DNA of 64,000 nucleotides from Paenibacillus sp. JZ16. GTDB taxonomy: Bacteria > Bacillota > Bacilli > Paenibacillales > Paenibacillaceae. Made by a program: the position numbers and the translations under genes. Location: assembly GCF_015326965.1 (NCBI RefSeq), contig NZ_CP017659.1, forward strand, positions 2,046,001 through 2,110,000, given 5' to 3'. Shown here one piece after another: positions 59,890 to 64,000 of this stretch; positions within the stretch are counted from its first letter, which is position 1, and each line of letters starts with the position of its first letter. Below the pieces are notes generated by a model that saw nothing but the letters and a program-made list of their open reading frames with translations, ran no database searches and had not been told where the DNA came from.

Positions 59890-60807
59890 TCATCCTGTTC
59901 GATCGATATCATCCAGTCTCACGGTTTCACCCGTTTCGCGGGAGACATTCGCCGCCTCCAGAAAACGAATGATCTCCAGCGTCTCAGGTAAAGGAACGTC
60001 TGAGACATCTGTCGTGAACATCTTCATGATCTGCTCCAGCAAACTCGCATAATAGGGTTTCGGATGCGCCATGATGTCCACAAAGCTGCTGGCGTCCGTG
60101 CGATGGATGGTCATCCCAAAGCGATCATTGCCTGCACGGTTGCCTCGAATCGTCCCGATCCTCCCGTCATTCCAAACCGCTGTTAATACCTCATGCCATT
60201 CGGTCGCGGCGACATGTACGCTTACGCATCCGGGTCCCAGAACGCGGTAAAGCATCTCCGCTGCGTGGATTCCATACCAGAAAAATCCTGGCTGTGTCGG
60301 TTGAAGAGGGAGCGGTCCGGCGCAGTCCACGCCAATGATATCACCCACACCGCCACGAGCCAATTCATCCTGAAGTCCTTGCGCATATCGAAGAGACGAG
60401 CTGCTCATAACGGTAACCTGAAACTGCTCCGCCAGTTCGGCAATTTCCCTCGCGTCCTTGCTGCTCACAGCAAACGGCTTATCGATAAATACCATTTGGC
60501 AGTGAGGAGCAATCGCGCGAAACAAGAACAGATGCGATCTTCCGTCAACCGCTTCGAGCATGACGGCATCAACCTGTTTGGCGACGTCTTCCGGAGAATC
60601 CAATATTTCAGTTCCCCATGCTGCGAGTTCCTTCGTATACCCCTCCACCCGGCTTATGCTAAGCTCGAAGTCCGGAGATCCTCCGGGAAATGCCGCCGTA
60701 ACCCGTCCGCCGGGAACATGATAGGGATGCGTCTTGTCATGCAGCATGTTCGAGAAAATGGAGACATGCGATGTATCCAACCCAATCATACCGATCTTCA
60801 AAGTCAT
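59890..60807 (-). CDS. Gfo/Idh/MocA family oxidoreductase
   Basis: This is a 305-aa protein. LKIGMIGLDTSHVSIFSNML replaces the usual GxGxxG start, with GLDTSH seen in an unusual branch; MVFIDKPFAVSSKDAREIAELAEQ is the EKP-type signature (here DKP); FFWYGIHAAEMLYRVLG is the catalytic-type His region. AAAGGAG precedes ATG 60807. A lone gene; the 60808-61037 gap holds only the terminator of the following gene. Substrate unknown. Confidence 0.85.
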   Translation of the reverse strand: MTLKIGMIGLDTSHVSIFSNMLHDKTHPYHVPGGRVTAAFPGGSPDFELSISRVEGYTKELAAWGTEILDSPEDVAKQVDAVMLEAVDGRSHLFLFRAIAPHCQMVFIDKPFAVSSKDAREIAELAEQFQVTVMSSSSLRYAQGLQDELARGGVGDIIGVDCAGPLPLQPTQPGFFWYGIHAAEMLYRVLGPGCVSVHVAATEWHEVLTAVWNDGRIGTIRGNRAGNDRFGMTIHRTDASSFVDIMAHPKPYYASLLEQIMKMFTTDVSDVPLPETLEIIRFLEAANVSRETGETVRLDDIDRTG

Positions 60808-60987
60808 AGGTTCATTCTCCTTTAACTTCAGCATTTTAGATGATTACGCTGGCTTTTCCATTCCACTGCGTTACTAAGGATATCCAGCAGCGGACATAGG
60901 CTGTTCTTTCAAATCATCATACCATCCTGAACGAGTAAAGGACGTGACTTTAATTCGTCTTTTAACCTGAACGTGGATCCAATACAA

Positions 60988-61028
60988 AAAGACCGCCTCC
61001 ATCTGATTACCCGACGTTGGCAGTCTTT
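60988..61028 (-). terminator. Terminator of the histidine phosphatase gene
   Basis: AAAGACCGCC / GGCAGTCTTT have one mismatch; the minus strand continues TTTTTGTATT. It begins 10 bp past the stop at 61038. Confidence 0.7.
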
Positions 61029-61037
61029 CTAACGGTC

Positions 61038-61619
61038 TTATAAATGCTTCGTGCAGTTGAATAAGGGGCAATTCCATTCACCGTTGGATTTGGTTAGAAG
61101 AGTTAAGGAGGCATTATCCATATAGGTAGCTGCAAAACGCTGAGGCAGCAGCTTTTGCAACGATAATCCAATGACGGCGCCATGACTCACAACGAGAACA
61201 TTCTTGTTCTCATATGCGTGCATGATTTCCTCCAAAAACTGAGTTCCCCGCTCGGCGACATCCTCATAACGCTCCATTCCTAGGTCCATTTCTCGCCAGG
61301 AGTGTCCCCATGTCAGCAATCGATCTTCCTCTGTTGTTCCTTCAATATGTCCGCAATCGATCTCGCAGATCCGTTCATCTTCCATGATATCAAGAACAGA
61401 GATCCCTTCAGCAATGATCTGCGCAGTAGCACGAGCACGGATCAGGGGACTTGAGATGATAATCTCCCAAGACTCTCTCTTTAAGCGTTCAGCTACTCGT
61501 TGTGCCTGCTGCCTCCCCTCAGCATTAAGAGGAATATCGCTTCGTCCCTGGGCCCTATTCTGAACATTCCAATCCGTTATCCCATGTCTAATAAGGCCGA
61601 TGGTAGCCGTTTCATCCAC
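61038..61619 (-). CDS. Histidine phosphatase family protein
   Basis: This is a 193-aa protein if GTG 61619 is the start. TIGLIRHGITDWNVQNRAQGRSDIPLNAEGRQQA carries the phosphohistidine RHG motif, IISSPLIRARATAQII the second core, and VLVVSHGAVIGLSLQKLL the second catalytic His. It hydrolyses a phosphoester such as a sugar or cobalamin-related phosphate. The start is uncertain: the GTG lies against GGGAG, and an ATG at 61676 inside the preceding gene is an alternative. It overlaps the YrdB-family gene by none at GTG or by 19 bp at the ATG. Confidence 0.85.
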   Translation of the reverse strand: MDETATIGLIRHGITDWNVQNRAQGRSDIPLNAEGRQQAQRVAERLKRESWEIIISSPLIRARATAQIIAEGISVLDIMEDERICEIDCGHIEGTTEEDRLLTWGHSWREMDLGMERYEDVAERGTQFLEEIMHAYENKNVLVVSHGAVIGLSLQKLLPQRFAATYMDNASLTLLTKSNGEWNCPLFNCTKHL

Positions 61620-61657
61620 CTCCCGCAGGGTGCATCTCCATCTATTTCTGCAATAAG

Positions 61658-61996
61658 CTACGGCTGCATTCTCCATTTTATCACGATGAAGCGGTTGACC
61701 AGAGCCACAAGGGCAAAAACGATGGCAAACGTAATAAAGCCCGAGTAAATCTGGCATGCCACCGCGATTGCAAACATAAGAAATTCGATAAGCAGTACCA
61801 CGGCCAGCGGCAGCTTGATCCTTGCCTTCGGAGAGATGGTCATTCCCCAGACGACGGCTGCAAGCAGCGGAAGCCCAATACCGAGTCCGACCTGTGCCAT
61901 GAGCCCTGAACCGTAGTGGAAGCCCCAGTAACCTATCGAAAATAATAGGATCAATTCCAGAATAAATCGAATAGCAAGATTCCATAATTTGAACAT
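61658..61996 (-). CDS. YrdB family (DUF2568) membrane protein
   Basis: This is a 112-aa protein with four membrane helices: NLAIRFILELILLFSIGYWGFHYG, GLGIGLPLLAAVVWGMTISPKARIKLP, VVLLIEFLMFAIAVACQI and FAIVFALVALVNRFIV. The LEL and GFHYG patterns match YrdB/DUF2568. AAAGGTG precedes ATG 61996. It is followed by the histidine phosphatase gene. Function unknown. Confidence 0.85.
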   Translation of the reverse strand: MFKLWNLAIRFILELILLFSIGYWGFHYGSGLMAQVGLGIGLPLLAAVVWGMTISPKARIKLPLAVVLLIEFLMFAIAVACQIYSGFITFAIVFALVALVNRFIVIKWRMQP

Positions 61997-62045
61997 ATTG
62001 GAGCACCTTTCGTTTCCTGTTGTACACCCATTTCCAATGCAGTAA

Positions 62046-62489
62046 TCACAGCTCGATTTGCTCCAGATGATGGATCATATGATCCACATAGTCGTTAAAC
62101 AACCACTCCAGTGTGACCTCCGTTTTATCGGGCAGCACGCATTTTTTCTGAAAATCTGATGAATCGGCTTTGTGCATGACTCGCAGAATCATCCGGTTCA
62201 AATGCTGCCACAGTGACAACACTTCCGATTGATCATATTGATCCTGGTAATCGTTCACCCGGACCCAATCGTTCTGCGTGTACCCCGAAATGGCAATCGG
62301 ATAATCGGATAGCAAGATTTTCACAAACCGGATATGGTTATTGACCGCCGAATCGCAAAGGTGACCCAGGATCTCCTTCTTGGACCATTTATCAGGCGCA
62401 AGCTTCAGATTGAACTCCACCTCATCAGTCGACGTTACAATCTCTGTCATTTCGGTAATCAATGATTCCAGCTTCATGATGGACTCCAT
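62046..62489 (-). CDS. DinB-family protein
   Basis: This is a 147-aa protein with four long helices. ILGHLCDSAVNNHIRFVKI and YVDHMIHHLEQIEL carry the His residues of the three-His metal site of the DinB/YfiT fold. AGGAGGAATAGCGT precedes ATG 62489. Members are thiol-dependent transferases or have unknown function. It is followed by YrdB after 49 bp, with which it may share a transcript. Confidence 0.9.
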   Translation of the reverse strand: MESIMKLESLITEMTEIVTSTDEVEFNLKLAPDKWSKKEILGHLCDSAVNNHIRFVKILLSDYPIAISGYTQNDWVRVNDYQDQYDQSEVLSLWQHLNRMILRVMHKADSSDFQKKCVLPDKTEVTLEWLFNDYVDHMIHHLEQIEL

Positions 62490-62509
62490 ACGCTATTCCT
62501 CCTTCAAAC

Positions 62510-63592
62510 TCATGATTCTACTCGTCCAATCGGCATTTCCATGAAATCAGTGTAATGCTTAGCCGCCTCCCGAAACGCCTCTGCTCGATCGCCCAACGGC
62601 GAGAACGGACATAACGTGATTTCGATGCCGCTGCGCTTGATTTCCCGCTTCCAGGTACCAACCACTTCCCCTCCTGCCACCATCATCGGTTGAAAAACCC
62701 CGTTGCGATGGGGAGCGATCTTCGCATCGTGCTCTGTCTCTATGATCGCGCTGCGGTCCTTGTAACCCAAGTAATATTCATCAAAACCTGGAAGCAGAAC
62801 CACCGAATCCGTATCAGCGGGCACGGCCGGCGCAGTAACAGAGCTCCAGTATTCCGTACCGTTGACAAAATCTAAACGAAGATTTGATTTGACCGCCTCA
62901 AAGCCTCGTTTAGCTTCCGTCAGCGTTAACCCGACCCACCACGCAAAATCCTGAATCGTTGCGGGTCCGTGACCGGTAAAATAACGAAGCGCCAGCTCCG
63001 CCAGCGATTCTTCGAGCGTCAGCTCCCTTGAATTCGGGACCCACTCATCAAGCAGCACAAAACTCTGCTGTTTGCCTTCATGCGGACCAAAACAGATCAT
63101 GCCTGTCCGTCCCAAATATCCAAGAATATAATAACCGCGGCCGTTCTTGGTGCTGATCCCCGCTTCCTCCAGCAGTTCCATCAGTCTGGGACGGGATATG
63201 GGTGTGCAACCACTCAGCGCGTTGCCAATTATGGTTCGGCATCGATGGAGCGTACCTTCATCAAGCTCAAGTTCGGCCTGCTTCTTCTTGTCATTCGTTT
63301 GAAAGCGCGATTCCGTCAGCTTCACCATCCACTTCGCGTCCTCGGACGGTACGAAGAATATCGTCCCTCGCATCGGCCAGGTCAACACGATTTTGCGATC
63401 GTTCAGGGCCTGCTCCACATCGGATACCTTGGCGGACTGCGTACGGAGACCGATTCCCCAGACCGCTTGGTGATAATCCTGGGCTTGCACAGCACCGAGA
63501 TTTCTGACGGCTTCCTCCGGAGTTTCATGCTTCATGCCTGTTATCCCTTGATTGAACAGCCTTCGATTCGCTATGATTCGATTTTGGCACAA
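62510..63592 (-). CDS. Winged helix DNA-binding (HTH_42) family protein
   Basis: This is a 360-aa protein of the HTH_42 (YcaQ-like) family. NLGAVQAQDYHQAVWGIGLR, RGTIFFVPSEDAKWMV, YYILGYLGRTGMICFGP, ALRYFTGHGPATIQDFAWWVGLTLTEAKRG and LLPGFDEYYLGYKDRS are conserved blocks. YcaQ relatives are DNA glycosylases for crosslinks, so DNA repair is possible, but the function here is unproven. Start TTG 63592 with GGAGAG at 7 bp. It lies 20 bp upstream of the dinB-like gene and is likely in the same operon. Confidence 0.9.
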   Translation of the reverse strand: MCQNRIIANRRLFNQGITGMKHETPEEAVRNLGAVQAQDYHQAVWGIGLRTQSAKVSDVEQALNDRKIVLTWPMRGTIFFVPSEDAKWMVKLTESRFQTNDKKKQAELELDEGTLHRCRTIIGNALSGCTPISRPRLMELLEEAGISTKNGRGYYILGYLGRTGMICFGPHEGKQQSFVLLDEWVPNSRELTLEESLAELALRYFTGHGPATIQDFAWWVGLTLTEAKRGFEAVKSNLRLDFVNGTEYWSSVTAPAVPADTDSVVLLPGFDEYYLGYKDRSAIIETEHDAKIAPHRNGVFQPMMVAGGEVVGTWKREIKRSGIEITLCPFSPLGDRAEAFREAAKHYTDFMEMPIGRVES

Positions 63593-63641
63593 TGGTCACT
63601 CTCCTAGGCCATGAATATCTCGCGAGCTTTTAATGCGTTCA

Positions 63642-64000
63642 TTATAAGTCCGGAATGGACATCCAGGCTCGATCATTCTGCCAACTCACCTCGACCGGCG
63701 TCTCAAAAAACGAGGTCAAATTGTCGCTGGTCAGCATGTCCCGGGAACGCCCTTTCTCGAACACGGTGCCCCGGCGGATGAGCAAGGAGTGCGAGAAGAT
63801 CGGCAGTATTTCTTCGATATGATGCGTTACGAACAGCAGGGTCGGCGCATCGGGCTTGGAAGCCAGTGCCGTAATGCTGGACAGCAGCGCTTCCCTCGAC
63901 AGAAAATCGAGTCCATTACAGGCCTCGTCCAGTATCAACAGCCTCGGCGAAGCCATAAGTGCCCGAGCGATCAGCAGCTTCTGTTTCTCTCCTTGCGAAC
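63642..64000 (-). CDS. ABC transporter ATP-binding protein (C-terminal part, cut at the window edge)
   Basis: The open frame continues to the window end. It contains SQGEKQKLLIARALMASP (ABC signature motif and D-loop lead-in), RLLILDEACNGLDF (Walker B with catalytic Glu) and LLFVTHHIEEILPIF (switch His), then RRGTVFEKGRS. The Walker A lies outside the window. Family resembles the YlmA-type ATPases. Partner genes are not visible. Confidence 0.9.
   Translation of the reverse strand, partial: SQGEKQKLLIARALMASPRLLILDEACNGLDFLSREALLSSITALASKPDAPTLLFVTHHIEEILPIFSHSLLIRRGTVFEKGRSRDMLTSDNLTSFFETPVEVSWQNDRAWMSIPDL

Noticed and set aside
59778..60052. Plus-strand frames opposite the end of the second Gfo/Idh/MocA gene
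   Set aside because: No family signature, and the minus-strand gene explains the sequence.
60874..61077. 67-codon frame downstream of the histidine phosphatase gene
   Set aside because: It runs through the terminator and overlaps the gene end without a ribosome binding site.
1..64000. CRISPR arrays, tRNA or rRNA genes, insertion sequences, prophage
   Set aside because: No spaced repeat array, tRNA-like cloverleaf, ribosomal sequence, transposase or integrase frame was seen on either strand.

Overview
The window looks like a chromosomal segment of a spore-forming, GC-intermediate Firmicute, most likely Paenibacillus or a close relative. The support is a GerA-type germinant-receptor operon, strong AGGAGG-type ribosome binding sites, frequent GTG/TTG starts, a YesM/YesN-type two-component system beside a rhamnogalacturonan locus, FosB, Amj and YkkCD homologues, and many small NUDIX, acetyltransferase and phosphotransferase genes. 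I see no rRNA, tRNA, CRISPR array, insertion sequence or prophage. Most genes lie on the minus strand.

1-5.5 kb: a frameshifted AtuA-family gene and its GntR (FadR-type) regulator, with three copies of an ATTGG-N5-CCAAT operator; then amj (alternate lipid II flippase) with a small membrane gene, and a TIM-barrel isomerase paired with a Gfo/Idh/MocA dehydrogenase. 5.7-9.7 kb: a GerA/GerB/GerC germinant receptor operon led by an unlisted 41-codon membrane gene.

9.7-19.7 kb: a rhamnogalacturonan locus. Minus strand: a sensory-rhodopsin-transducer-like protein and a CE12 acetylesterase. Plus strand: YesM-type kinase, YesN-type AraC regulator, sugar-binding lipoprotein, two CUT1 permeases and a GH105 unsaturated galacturonyl hydrolase. 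The divergent control region holds a sigma-A promoter, a cre (CcpA) match over its -35, a 12-bp direct repeat at 21-bp spacing and a 21-bp inverted repeat. No dedicated ATPase is present, as is usual when a shared MsmX-type ATPase is used.

19.7-28.7 kb: a class B penicillin-binding protein, a NUDIX hydrolase, a K+-channel-like protein with an unusual filter, a large SWIM/SNF2 helicase and small proteins. 28.7-37.5 kb: a glycan/methyltransferase cluster (GT4, two methyltransferases, one with a ParB-like front half, a hidden 57-aa protein, a triple-repeat protein, a phosphotransferase and a GT2-TPR protein). This is the least explained part of the window.

37.5-49.5 kb: an eight-domain Big_2 secreted protein, pgsA, fosB, HAD and NUDIX genes, an ECF sigma factor divergent from a ClpP homologue, and a run of housekeeping-type or detoxification-type enzymes. 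49.5-56.2 kb: oligoendopeptidase F, the YkkCD guanidinium-exporter pair with a divergent LysR regulator, and a TetR gene whose operators flank its divergent partner. 56.2-64 kb: mixed small enzymes, a frameshifted vanZ, a HAD gene that apparently lacks a canonical start codon, a histidine phosphatase, DinB and HTH_42 proteins, and the C-terminal part of an ABC ATPase cut by the window edge.

Three genes (AtuA, vanZ, HAD) show single-base anomalies. These could be sequencing or assembly errors or real lesions.
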